Shown in pieces: positions 33,749 to 42,376 of a stretch of DNA of 64,000 nt (position 1 is the stretch's first letter; every line of letters begins with the position of its first letter). Source of the DNA: Arachnia propionica (GTDB lineage Bacteria; Actinomycetota; Actinomycetes; Propionibacteriales; Propionibacteriaceae); the NCBI RefSeq assembly GCF_037055325.1, contig NZ_CP146373.1:1612001-1676000 (forward strand). Direction: 5' to 3'. A program made the position numbers and the translations under genes. Below the pieces are notes generated by a model. It made no database searches. It saw nothing but the letters and a program-made list of their open reading frames with translations, and was not told where the DNA came from.

Positions 33749-34814
33749 TGAACCGGAATTCCACGACATCGCCGTCCTGCATGACGTAGTCCTTGCCCTC
33801 CAGGCGCATCTTACCTGCCGCCCTTGCCGCCGCTTCGGAGCCTGCCGCCACGAGGTCGTCGAAGCTGACGACCTGGGCCTTGATGAAGCCCTTCTGGAAG
33901 TCGGTGTGGATCACCCCCGCCGCTTCGGGGGCCGTCGCCCCCTGGGGGATGGTCCAGGCCCTGGCCTCCTTCGGGCCCGCCGTCAGGTAGGACTGGAGAC
34001 CGAGGGTGTCGTAGCCGACCCTGGCCAGCACGTCGAGGCCCGGTTCCGCGATTCCCATCTCCTCCAGGAAAGCGCGGCCCTCCTCCTCGTCCATCTCCAC
34101 CAGCTCGGCCTCGAACTTCGCGTCGAGGAAGATCGCCTCGGCTGGGGCGACGACCTGGCGCATGCGGTCCTTGAGGTCCTCGTCGGCCAGTTCGTCCTGA
34201 TCGCAGTTGAACACGTACAGGAACGGTTTCGCGGTGAGCAGGAAGAGGTCGCGCAGCAACTCCAGGCCCAGTCCCGAACCGTGGATCCGCTTGCCGGATT
34301 CGAGGACCTCGACAGCCGCCTGCATGGCCTCCAGCTTCGGGCGCGACTCCTTCTTGATCCGCGCCTCCTTCTCCACGCGCGGCAGCGCCTTCTCCACGCT
34401 CTGGAGGTCCGCGAGGATCAGTTCCGTGGTGATCGTGTCGATGTCGCCAGCCGGATCCACCTTCCCGTCGACGTGCGTCACGTCGACGTCCTCGAAGACG
34501 CGGGTCACCTGACAGATGGCGTCGGCCTCACGGATGTTGGCGAGGAACGCGTTGCCCATGCCCTCGCCCTTCGACGCCCCCCGGACAATGCCCGCGATGT
34601 CCACGAAACTCACAGTGGCGGGCACGATGCGCTGCGAGCCGAAGATCTTCGCCAGCACCGGCAACCGGGAATCCGGCACCCCCACCACGCCGACGTTCGG
34701 TTCGATCGTCGCAAACGGGTAGTTGGCCGCCAGCACGTCGTTGCGGGTCAGCGCGTTGAACAGGGTCGACTTGCCGGCATTCGGGAGGCCGACGATTCCA
34801 ATGGTGAGAGCCAC
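33741..34814 (-). CDS. ychF: Redox-regulated ATPase YchF (Obg-like GTPase family)
   Basis: A 357-residue P-loop protein of the Obg/YchF family. The N-terminus has GLPNAGKST (P-loop), then VSFVDIAGIVRGASKGEGMG (switch region), DADAICQVTRVF-like text here as ADAICQVTRVFEDVDVTHVD, and FNCDQDEL in place of a canonical NKxD, a hallmark of YchF's ATP preference. The C-terminal TGS-like domain ends KDYVMQDGDVVEFRFNV. The GTG at 34814 is chosen to give LTIGIVGLPNAGKST at the N-terminus. It binds ribosomes and is widely conserved. Confidence 0.95.
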   Translation of the reverse strand: MALTIGIVGLPNAGKSTLFNALTRNDVLAANYPFATIEPNVGVVGVPDSRLPVLAKIFGSQRIVPATVSFVDIAGIVRGASKGEGMGNAFLANIREADAICQVTRVFEDVDVTHVDGKVDPAGDIDTITTELILADLQSVEKALPRVEKEARIKKESRPKLEAMQAAVEVLESGKRIHGSGLGLELLRDLFLLTAKPFLYVFNCDQDELADEDLKDRMRQVVAPAEAIFLDAKFEAELVEMDEEEGRAFLEEMGIAEPGLDVLARVGYDTLGLQSYLTAGPKEARAWTIPQGATAPEAAGVIHTDFQKGFIKAQVVSFDDLVAAGSEAAARAAGKMRLEGKDYVMQDGDVVEFRFNV

Positions 34815-35203
34815 GAGCGACGAGTCTACGGCACACCACCCCAGGAGGGGGCGACGTCGCTCCGGCAAAAATATTTACGAACCTCTTGCGTTTCCCAAAT
34901 GCTATGGGTTAGGGTTTCCTCAGTAACCGACACAGTTGGTCACAGGTGTTCAGGACCACCGTCATGCGCTCTGCCACAAGCGCTCGACAGGCCCGCCGCG
35001 CCGGCCTTTTTCTCTCCTTGGGCCGGGTTCGCAGGCGGGCCTGCACGCTGTTTCCAGGGGTTCCACAAGTATGAGCACTGCCCCGCTACCGCTGCGGAGG
35101 GACAGCCGAGGGAGCGCGTCCCCGAAAGACCGTCGGGTGGCGCCGACACGACCCGCTCATCGACGCTCGTGAGGCTCGACTCAACCGACGTCGGGGGAAC
35201 CGG
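34815..35203. other. Intergenic region with an iron-box-like sequence
   Basis: This 390-base gap separates ychF from the M18 peptidase gene, both on the minus strand. Near 34907-34927 the plus strand reads GGGTTAGGGTTTCCTCAGTAA, loosely resembling a DtxR/IdeR box (TTAGGTTAG-x-CTAACC) and following an AT-rich promoter-like patch. No matching gene follows on the plus strand; only a 36-codon frame starts at 34964. It may be a remnant of an iron-regulated unit. No RNA gene is recognised. Confidence 0.3.
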
Positions 35204-36466
35204 TCACCCCACGAGGTAGGCGCGCAGCGCGGCGGCCAAATGATGCGGGTCATCCACCCCGCACATCTCCCGAACCGAGTGCATCGACAACAACCCGATG
35301 CCGACGTCCACCGTCACCATGCCCAGCCGCGTGGCGGTGATGGGACCGATGGTGGAACCGCAGGGCATCGCATTGTTGGACACGAATACCTGCGACGGCA
35401 CCCCCGCGGCCTCGCAGGCCCGCAGCCACAACGCCTCACCCACCGCGTCAGTGGCGTAACGCTGATTGGCATTGACCTTCAGCATGGGGCCGCCGTTGGG
35501 AGCGAGATCGACTCGCGGGTCGTGGTGCTGGGGGTAGTTGGGGTGAACCAGGTGCCCGGCATCCGCTGACACACAAGAACCGCGGGCGTACAGCGCTTTC
35601 GTCGCGTCGAGATCACACCCTGCGACAGAGACGATCCGCTCCAGCACGTCCTCGAGGAACGGCCCAGCCGCCCCGGAACTGGTGGCGGAACCGATCTCCT
35701 CGTGGTCGAAGGCGGCCAGCAGCACCAGGTCGTCGCCGTCGCCCAGGTCCTCGATGGCCGTCAACCCGGCGTGGGTGCTGGAGAGGTTATCCAGACGAGA
35801 CGAGGCGAAGAACTCGTTGCGCAACCCGAAACGAGCCGGAGGCTGTGAAAGGTAGGTGAACAGGTCGTGTCCCAGGACATCGCCAGCCCTCACCCCGGCC
35901 TGTTCCGCGAGGACCGCCAGCAGATCGGGTTCGGCATCGAGGGTGAAGACGGGCTGAGTGTGGGTCTGTCGATCGAGCGTGAGACCGTCATTGACCGACC
36001 GGTCCAGATGAATGGCCAGCTGCGGGAGCCTGGCCACGGAGTCGAGACGCACCAAGTGCTGGGTGCCGTCGCGGGTGATGATGCGACCCGCGATGCCGAG
36101 TTCCCGGTCCAGCCACGAGTTCAGCAGCGCACCGCCGTAGATCTCGACGGCAATCTGACCCCACCCGCGGAAGGAGAAGCTGGCCTCGGGTTTGACCTTC
36201 AGAGCCGGGGAATCGGTGTGAGCACCCACAACACGCAGCCCGGTGGCCTCGTCGATGCGTTCCGGTTGTCGCCAGGCGATCACGGCGCCGTGTCGCACGA
36301 CGAAGAACCGACCGGCACCCCGCGGGAACCGGCCCTTCTCGTCGACCGGGACGAAACCGGCATCGGAAAGGCGCGACGCCATGCTCGAGGCCGCGTGATA
36401 GCTCGTCGGGGAGGCCGTCACGAAAGCGGCCAGGTCATCCAGATGGGAGGAAGGAGTCGAGAACAC
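35204..36466 (-). CDS. M18 family aminopeptidase
   Basis: A 420-residue cytosolic metallo-aminopeptidase of the M18 (aspartyl/PepB-like) family. Metal ligands are visible in VGAHTDSPALKVKP (His, near residue 80), DNLSSTHAGL, AAFDHEEIGSATSSGA (Asp-x-Glu-Glu) and near the C-terminus LLSMHSVREMCG. It would release N-terminal acidic or other residues from peptides. The GTG at 36466 gives the family N-terminus (LDDLAAFVTASPTSYHA); a TTG four codons earlier is possible. It is divergent from rmuC. Confidence 0.93.
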   Translation of the reverse strand: MFSTPSSHLDDLAAFVTASPTSYHAASSMASRLSDAGFVPVDEKGRFPRGAGRFFVVRHGAVIAWRQPERIDEATGLRVVGAHTDSPALKVKPEASFSFRGWGQIAVEIYGGALLNSWLDRELGIAGRIITRDGTQHLVRLDSVARLPQLAIHLDRSVNDGLTLDRQTHTQPVFTLDAEPDLLAVLAEQAGVRAGDVLGHDLFTYLSQPPARFGLRNEFFASSRLDNLSSTHAGLTAIEDLGDGDDLVLLAAFDHEEIGSATSSGAAGPFLEDVLERIVSVAGCDLDATKALYARGSCVSADAGHLVHPNYPQHHDPRVDLAPNGGPMLKVNANQRYATDAVGEALWLRACEAAGVPSQVFVSNNAMPCGSTIGPITATRLGMVTVDVGIGLLSMHSVREMCGVDDPHHLAAALRAYLVG

Positions 36467-36558
36467 GATCCCATTCAACACCCGCCCCGGCAGAACCGCT
36501 CCCCACACGGGCGTGGGGTGCGGCAAAAAATGTCGGTGCCGTCTGCGACCCTTCCCTC

Positions 36559-37746
36559 ATGGACACTTCCTCACTGCTCCTGGCCGTGGTAGCGCTGCTG
36601 GTCGGCGTGGCCCTCGGTTTCCTGCTCGCCCGCCAAAGCGCCGCCACCCGCACGGCACGCGCCGAGGCGGAACGCGACGCCGCCATCCAACGAGCCGCGG
36701 ACGTCACCGCGGACCGCGAACAGCTCGCCCACCAGTTCCGAGCCCTGTCGGCGGATGCCCTGGAGAAGCAGACGCACCAGGCCGACCGCGCCGCGGAACT
36801 GCGCCTGACCCCGATATCCGAGGCGCTGCGGCAGCTCCAGCAGCGGCTGGCGGAGGTGGAGAAGCAGCGCACCGCCCTGGCCGCGGAGCTCAGGCAGCAG
36901 GTGGAGGGGGTCCGGGTCTCCGGCGAGGCGGTGAGGAAGGAAGCGGCGTCGCTGGCGTCGGCGCTGCGGGCCCCTCACGTGCGGGGCGCCTGGGGTGAGT
37001 CCAGTCTGCGGCGGATCGCGGAGGTCGCGGGGCTGGTGGAGCACTGCCATTTCGAGACCCAAACCAGCTACACCTCCTCGGATGGCAACCGGCTGCGCCC
37101 CGACATGCGCATCGACCTCGACGGGGGCCGGGCGGTATTCGTGGATTCGAAGGTGCCCCTGTCAGCCGTGCTGGAGGCCTGCCAGGCCGAGGACGAGGAG
37201 GAACGCGCCGCGCACCTGCGGCGCTTCGTCAGACACGTCCGCACTCACATCGATCAGCTTTCCGCCAAGGAGTACTGGGCCCTCGATGCCGGCAGTCCCG
37301 AGTTCGTGGTGCTGTTCCTCGGCAGCGACGAGTTCTACCGCCTCGCTCTGGAACAGCAACCCACCCTGCACGAATACGCCGCCGCCCGTCGAATCACCCT
37401 GGCGGGTCCGGGTCTGCTGATCCCACTGCTGCAGATCATCTCCCACGGCTGGCGGCAGTCGCGGCTGGCGGAGTCGGCGACGAGGATCAGCGCGCTCGGA
37501 CGCGAGCTGTACTCCCGACTCGCGACCCTGGGATCGCACTTCGAGAAACTGGGGGCGTCCATCAACGGCACGGTCAAGAACTACAACGCCGCCATGGGCA
37601 CGCTGGAATCGCGGGTGCTGGTCTCGGCGCGACGCTTCCGGGCGTTGGACGTCTCCATGGACGAACTGCCACAGCTGAACTCCGTCGACGAGGGGGTCCG
37701 GGCCCCCGTCGCCCCGGAGCTGACAGCTCCTCCGGAGGCCGGGTGA
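36559..37746 (+). CDS. rmuC: DNA recombination protein RmuC
   Basis: A 395-residue protein. It has an N-terminal membrane anchor (residues 4-24), a long coiled coil (about 28-135), and then the conserved RmuC nuclease-like domain (RGAWGESSLRRIAEVAGLVE, RPDMRIDLDGGRAVFVDSKV, FVVLFLGSDEFY). RmuC limits inversions at short inverted repeats and has been linked to anti-phage roles in some bacteria. The C-terminal extension is acidic and proline-rich. The ATG at 36559 begins 93 bases from the divergent M18 peptidase start. Confidence 0.92.
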   Translation: MDTSSLLLAVVALLVGVALGFLLARQSAATRTARAEAERDAAIQRAADVTADREQLAHQFRALSADALEKQTHQADRAAELRLTPISEALRQLQQRLAEVEKQRTALAAELRQQVEGVRVSGEAVRKEAASLASALRAPHVRGAWGESSLRRIAEVAGLVEHCHFETQTSYTSSDGNRLRPDMRIDLDGGRAVFVDSKVPLSAVLEACQAEDEEERAAHLRRFVRHVRTHIDQLSAKEYWALDAGSPEFVVLFLGSDEFYRLALEQQPTLHEYAAARRITLAGPGLLIPLLQIISHGWRQSRLAESATRISALGRELYSRLATLGSHFEKLGASINGTVKNYNAAMGTLESRVLVSARRFRALDVSMDELPQLNSVDEGVRAPVAPELTAPPEAG

Positions 37747-37861
37747 AAGGTCTCATCACCGACGGTTCCCCTGTCCGCGAGCCGGGTGCGCCGGCCCTCA
37801 CGAGTCGGCTCACCCAGCTTCGGGACGAACACCCACGCCCCTATCCCCGCACCCCAGGGAT

Positions 37862-38974
37862 CTACGAGTAGATGCGCAGCACCCTGGGCGCGATCAGGCA
37901 CGGCACCTCATAGGTGATGGTGCCCATCAGGTCGGCGAGTTCCTCCATGGTGATCTGCTCGTCACCCTGACGTCCGAGCAGCACCGCCTCGTCGCCCACC
38001 GCGACCTGCGGATCGTCGGGGCCGAGATCGATCATCGTCTGATCCATGCACACCCGACCCGCGATCGGGCAGGAACGCCCACCCACCAGCATGCGACCCC
38101 GGTTGCTGAACAGTCGCGAGTAGCCGTCGCCGTACCCGACGGGGACGGTGGCGATCCACGTGTCGCGGGGGGCGGTCCAGGTGCGGCCATAACCGACGGT
38201 CTCCCCCTTGGGGACGCGTTTGAGGAACGAAATCCGCGACGTCCAGGTGCCTGCGGGGCTCAAGCCCTCCCACGCAGTGGTGGAGTCAGCACGGTAGCCG
38301 TAGGCGATGATCCCGGGGCGGATCAGGTTGGTGCCCGTCAGGTCGTGGCCGAGCACCGCCCCGGAGTTCCCGGCGTGGACGTAGGGGATCTCCCCGACGG
38401 CGTTGCGGATCTCATCGACGACGGCGATGAACCGGGCAAGCTGGTCCTTGGTGAATTCTTCACCTTCGGGACAGTCGCTAATCGGCAGGTGGGTGAACAC
38501 GCCCTCGAGGATCAGATTGGGGCTTTCCTGGATCTGTGTTGCCAGGGCGACGGCATCGCCGGGATGGACACCGACACGTCGCATGCCGGTGTCGATCTTC
38601 AGGTGCACGGGGTGGCGGACATCTGCGCGTTCGGCGGCTTCCTGAGCCGCCCTCACCCCCGCAGCATCGCCCACGGAAATGGTCAGGCGCGCGGCGATGG
38701 CGCGATCCAGCTCCTCCGGAAAGCACGGCGAGAATTTCAGGGCGGGAAGCTCGACACCCCCCTCTCGGAGCTGCTCGGCCTCCGATACCTCTGCCACGCC
38801 GAGCCACTGGGCGGAGCCCACGGATTCGACATGCCGGGCGACGGGAACTATCCCGTGCCCGTAGGCGTTGGCCTTGACAGGAAGGAGGACTGCACGGCCG
38901 GGATTGCGTTCGCTCGCCAGGGCAAGATTCGCGTCGATGGCGGCCAGGTCTACGTTGAACTGGGAAGGACACAT
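37862..38974 (-). CDS. alr: Alanine racemase
   Basis: A 370-residue PLP-dependent racemase that makes D-alanine for peptidoglycan. The PLP lysine is Lys34 in LLPVKANAYGHG; the second catalytic base is the Tyr of VGYGRTW; HLKIDTGMRRVGV and GRVCMDQTMIDLG are further family signatures. The ATG at 38974 has GAGG upstream; the frame is open 27 codons further. It is divergent from the repeat-rich DUF4282-like gene. Confidence 0.95.
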   Translation of the reverse strand: MCPSQFNVDLAAIDANLALASERNPGRAVLLPVKANAYGHGIVPVARHVESVGSAQWLGVAEVSEAEQLREGGVELPALKFSPCFPEELDRAIAARLTISVGDAAGVRAAQEAAERADVRHPVHLKIDTGMRRVGVHPGDAVALATQIQESPNLILEGVFTHLPISDCPEGEEFTKDQLARFIAVVDEIRNAVGEIPYVHAGNSGAVLGHDLTGTNLIRPGIIAYGYRADSTTAWEGLSPAGTWTSRISFLKRVPKGETVGYGRTWTAPRDTWIATVPVGYGDGYSRLFSNRGRMLVGGRSCPIAGRVCMDQTMIDLGPDDPQVAVGDEAVLLGRQGDEQITMEELADLMGTITYEVPCLIAPRVLRIYS

Positions 38975-39044
38975 GGCCTCATTCTGACGCACATAGCGAG
39001 ACCGTGGGATGGCGGTGTCCGTTTCGAGTGGCAGAATGGCCCCC

Positions 39045-39833
39045 ATGTCGAACAACCAGTGGACCGGCGCCCAGGATTGGAACGCCCAGCCCCAGCAGTC
39101 GAACGCCCAGGATTGGAACGCGCAGTCGGCCCAGGATTGGAACGCATCTGCGCAACAGCCCGCCCAGGATTGGAACGCGCAGTCGGCCCAGGATTGGAAC
39201 GCATCTGCGCAACAGCCCGCCCAGGATTGGGGGGCGCAGTCTCAGGATCAGACCACCATCCAGCCCGCAGCCCAGGATTGGAACGCACCCGCGCAGGACC
39301 AAACCTCTGTGACCGCGGCGCAGGATTGGAACGCCCAGCCCCAGCAATCCGTCCCGTCCGCCCCGGATTGGGGTGCGGGTGTCTCGGGCCAGGAGAACAC
39401 CGCCCAGCAGAACATGCAGGACTGGAACCAGCAGGCGGCCTGGGGTGCGGCCCAGCAGTCGTCGCATCCCCAGCAGCAGTGGGGCGGCCAGCAGCAGGCC
39501 GCTGCTCCCTACGGCGGCCAGCAGCAGTGGGGCGGCCAGCAGCAGGCCCCGTCCGGTCTTGGCGCGCTCTTTGACTTCGGTTTCAGGGGCAGCGCGCTCA
39601 AGAACGGCATCGGCACCATCTACCTGGTGACCGTGATCTGCTTTGCGGTCTTCGCTCTTTTCGAGCTCGTCTCTGGCATCGGTGTCAACGGCCAATACGG
39701 TGGAAACGTCTTGCTCATCCTCCGCTCCCTGTTCGTTCCGGTGGCGTTGGCCTTCGTGGGAATCATCCTGTCCCGCGCCTTCCTGGAGGGAATGGCCGCC
39801 TTGGTCAAGAAGAACGACGACAAGCAGGAGTGA
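39045..39833 (+). CDS. DUF4282-like membrane protein with QDWNA repeats
   Basis: A 262-residue protein of two unlike halves. Residues 1-165 are low complexity, rich in Gln, Ala, Asn and Trp, with the short repeat AQDWNA occurring about nine times; one 19-residue block (AQDWNAQSAQDWNASAQQP) is exactly duplicated at the DNA level. Residues ~170-255 form a DUF4282-type domain with two membrane helices (IYLVTVICFAVFALFELVSG and SLFVPVALAFVGIILSRAFL). The ATG at 39045 follows no strong ribosome site. The N-terminal part is probably cytoplasmic and disordered, forming aromatic-rich interactions. Function is unknown. Confidence 0.8.
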   Translation: MSNNQWTGAQDWNAQPQQSNAQDWNAQSAQDWNASAQQPAQDWNAQSAQDWNASAQQPAQDWGAQSQDQTTIQPAAQDWNAPAQDQTSVTAAQDWNAQPQQSVPSAPDWGAGVSGQENTAQQNMQDWNQQAAWGAAQQSSHPQQQWGGQQQAAAPYGGQQQWGGQQQAPSGLGALFDFGFRGSALKNGIGTIYLVTVICFAVFALFELVSGIGVNGQYGGNVLLILRSLFVPVALAFVGIILSRAFLEGMAALVKKNDDKQE

Positions 39834-39855
39834 CACCTCCCCCCACGAACCATCA

Positions 39856-39880
39856 GGCCGGGCCCACAGCGGGCCCGGCC
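39856..39880. terminator. Bidirectional terminator hairpin
   Basis: GGCCGGGCCC and GGGCCCGGCC form a perfect 10-bp stem with a 5-base loop between convergent genes (DUF4282-like and the E2 gene), followed by TTCATCGTTT on the plus strand. Its position 22 bases after one stop and 16 bases before the other fits shared termination. Confidence 0.75.
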
Positions 39881-39896
39881 TTCATCGTTTCTGGGA

Positions 39897-41378
39897 TCAG
39901 AACAGCAGCGCCAAGGCGGGTTCTGCGAGGATCTCGGCGACGTCGTGGAGGAACCGGGATCCCTGCTCACCGTCGATGACCCTGTGGTCGAAGGAAACAG
40001 CCAGGGTGGTGACCCAGCGCGGCACGACCCTCTCCTCTGCACCGACACCCACCACCCAGGGACGGCGCTGAATGGCGCCCATGCACAGGATCGCCGATTC
40101 GTCGCCATTGATGATGGGGGTTCCCGCATCGACCCCGAAGACACCGACATTGGTGATGGTGAAGGTGCCTCCCGCATAGTCGGGGGGCTGAAGCTTGCCC
40201 TCACGGGAAACGGCGACGAGCTGATTGAGGGCCCGGCATAGCTCCAGGAGGCTGAGGTCCTGCGCGGCCTTGATGTTGGGCACCATCAGTCCCCGCGGGG
40301 TGGCGGCCGCGACACCGAGGTTCACGTCCCGGTGGTAGACGATCTCACGATTCTCCTCATCCCAGGACGTGTTGAGGTCAGGATTGCGACCCAACGCCAA
40401 ACACACCGCCTTCGCGTGAATCAACAGTGGCGAGACACGCAACCCCGCGAATTCCCGTCGTGCCCTGAGCGTCTCGACGAACTCCATCGTGCCGGTGACA
40501 TCGGTGGTCAGCCACTCGGTAACGTGCACGTGGGTGCTGACGGAACGCACCATCGCCTCGGCGGTGACCCTGCGTACCCCCTTGATGGGAACACGACGCT
40601 CCCCACGACCCTCCGGACCGCGCGACGACCCGAATCCGTGGCTTCGCGGCCCCGGATCCTGGAAACTGGCGGCGTCGTTGACGACCCTGCCCTGCGCAGG
40701 CTCCTCCCGAACACCCTCCCCCGCTGCCTGGGACCGTTCGAAGACCCATGCAGCCTCGACATCGGCGCGGGTGATGGTGCCCTCCGGCCCGGTTCCCGCG
40801 ACCTTCCCGAGATCGACCCCGAGATCGCGCGCATACTTGCGCACCGGCGGTTTGGCCCGCGCGGACTGCGGATCAGAGGCCAGCACTAGCGTCGATTCGG
40901 TGGGCGCATCACCCGCCTCCGGCAACGGATCACCGACGGGAGCGGCGACGACCCGACCCGCCGGATCCACGTCGTCGGGACGCCGCGACGGCTCACGAGG
41001 GGCATAACTCTCCCCCAACGCTTGGCGGGCGGCCTCCGCATCCCGACTGGCAGTGCTTCTGCGGCGGCGCCTCGACCTGACAGTTTCATCGCGCGGCCCG
41101 TAGCCGACGAGGGTCGGGGGTTCCTCCTCACCACCCTCCACGCCGTCCTCGATCTCAACGATGGCGGTGCCGACCTCCACCGTGACCCCCTCCGCCACCA
41201 GCAACGACGTCACGGTCCCGGCATAGGGCGAGGGCAGCTCCACCAGCGACTTGGCGGTCTCGATCTCGACGAGCACGTCATTGACATCGATCTCCTGCCC
41301 GACGGTGACCCGCCAGGCGACAATCTCGGCCTCGGTGAGGCCCTCACCGGGATCCGGGAGAAGGAACTGGCGTTTCAT
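39897..41378 (-). CDS. Dihydrolipoamide acyltransferase (E2) of a 2-oxo acid dehydrogenase
   Basis: A 493-residue E2 subunit. It has one lipoyl domain (Lys43 in VEIETAKSLVELPSP), an Arg/Glu-rich linker, a peripheral subunit-binding domain (VRKYARDLGVDLGKVAGTGP), a second variable linker, and a catalytic domain ending with the active-site FDHRVIDG. The lipoyl core ETAK and overall order resemble branched-chain 2-oxo acid dehydrogenase E2 (BkdC). ATG codons at 41381 and 41378 are both possible; 41378 has AAGGAG five bases upstream. It is the third gene of an E1alpha-E1beta-E2 operon. No E3 gene is in the window, so dihydrolipoamide dehydrogenase must come from elsewhere. Confidence 0.93.
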   Translation of the reverse strand: MKRQFLLPDPGEGLTEAEIVAWRVTVGQEIDVNDVLVEIETAKSLVELPSPYAGTVTSLLVAEGVTVEVGTAIVEIEDGVEGGEEEPPTLVGYGPRDETVRSRRRRRSTASRDAEAARQALGESYAPREPSRRPDDVDPAGRVVAAPVGDPLPEAGDAPTESTLVLASDPQSARAKPPVRKYARDLGVDLGKVAGTGPEGTITRADVEAAWVFERSQAAGEGVREEPAQGRVVNDAASFQDPGPRSHGFGSSRGPEGRGERRVPIKGVRRVTAEAMVRSVSTHVHVTEWLTTDVTGTMEFVETLRARREFAGLRVSPLLIHAKAVCLALGRNPDLNTSWDEENREIVYHRDVNLGVAAATPRGLMVPNIKAAQDLSLLELCRALNQLVAVSREGKLQPPDYAGGTFTITNVGVFGVDAGTPIINGDESAILCMGAIQRRPWVVGVGAEERVVPRWVTTLAVSFDHRVIDGEQGSRFLHDVAEILAEPALALLF

Positions 41379-41401
41379 CATCACTCCTTGTTCTTCTGGG
41401 T

Positions 41402-42376
41402 TCACCAGGTCAGGGAACGGTCGAGGGCGTCGAGGATGCGGTCCACCGACGGCAAGAACTCGCCTTCCAAGCGCGACGGCGGGTAGGGAATGTCGTAGCC
41501 GGTGACGCGCAGCACCGGGGATTCCATGTCGTAGAACAGGTCCTCGTGGAGGCGGGCGGCGATCTCCGCGCCCAGCCCGAGGGTGCGGGGCGCCTCGTGG
41601 ACGACGATGGCACGGCGGGTACGACGCACGGAGGCGGCCAAGCTCACCCAGTCGATGGGCGCGAGGGATCTGAGATCGACGACCTCCACCGATGTGCCCT
41701 CCTCTGCGGCGACGGCGGCGGCGTCCAGGCAGGTGCGCACCATCGGCCCCCACGCGATGAGGGTGGCGTCGGTTCCCTGCCGCAGGATTCCGGCCTGGTG
41801 CATGGGGACGGGCCGCTGCTCGGAGTCCACCTCCCCCTTGACGTGGTAGCGGCGTTTGGGTTCGAGGAAGATCACAGGATCTGGGGATGCGACGGCCTGC
41901 TGGATCATCCAGTGGGCGTCGTGCGGGTTGGAAGGGGTGACCACCTTCAACCCAGGGGTGTGACAGAAGTAGGCCTCGGGGGATTCGGAGTGGTGCTCGA
42001 CGGCCCCAATGCCACCGCCGTAGGGGATGCGCACCACCATCGGCATCGGCTGGCGCCCGGCGGTGCGGGCGTGCAGTTTCGCGACCTGCGTGACGAGCTG
42101 ATCGAAGGCAGGGAAGACGAAACCGTCGAACTGGATCTCGGCGACCACACGGTAGCCGCGCATCGTCAATCCCACGGCGGTGCCGATGATTCCCGATTCC
42201 GCCAGCGGCGAGTCGATGACCCGGTTGGTTCCGAACTCCGCCTGGAGGCCCTCCGTGACGCGGAACACACCACCGAGTTTCCCGACGTCCTCGCCGGTGA
42301 TCAGGACCTTCGGATCAGCCTGGAGGGCACGACGCAGGCCCAGGTTGATGGCCTTGGCGATCGTCATGGTGCTCAT
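41402..42376 (-). CDS. 2-oxo acid dehydrogenase E1 beta subunit
   Basis: A 324-residue transketolase-like beta subunit. MTIAKAINLGLRRALQADPK opens the protein, followed by GEDVGKLGGVFRVTEGLQAE, RPMPMVVRIPYGGGIGAVEHHSESPEA-type text (seen here as MPMVVRIPYGGGIGAVEHH) and ALAPIDW near the C-terminal half. The start overlaps the E1alpha stop (ATGA). With E1alpha it forms the alpha2beta2 thiamine diphosphate enzyme that decarboxylates branched-chain 2-oxo acids (or pyruvate) and reductively acylates the E2 lipoyl group. Confidence 0.93.
   Translation of the reverse strand: MSTMTIAKAINLGLRRALQADPKVLITGEDVGKLGGVFRVTEGLQAEFGTNRVIDSPLAESGIIGTAVGLTMRGYRVVAEIQFDGFVFPAFDQLVTQVAKLHARTAGRQPMPMVVRIPYGGGIGAVEHHSESPEAYFCHTPGLKVVTPSNPHDAHWMIQQAVASPDPVIFLEPKRRYHVKGEVDSEQRPVPMHQAGILRQGTDATLIAWGPMVRTCLDAAAVAAEEGTSVEVVDLRSLAPIDWVSLAASVRRTRRAIVVHEAPRTLGLGAEIAARLHEDLFYDMESPVLRVTGYDIPYPPSRLEGEFLPSVDRILDALDRSLTW

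Noticed and set aside
34907..34927. Functional DtxR/IdeR iron box
   Set aside because: Only part of the 19-base palindrome is matched and no credible gene follows on that strand.
33906..35219. 437-codon plus-strand frame opposite ychF
   Set aside because: It covers a highly conserved gene on the other strand and shows no protein family features.
37747..37861. Small gene between rmuC and alr
   Set aside because: Convergent spacer of ~115 bases with no start codon and ribosome site in a sensible frame.
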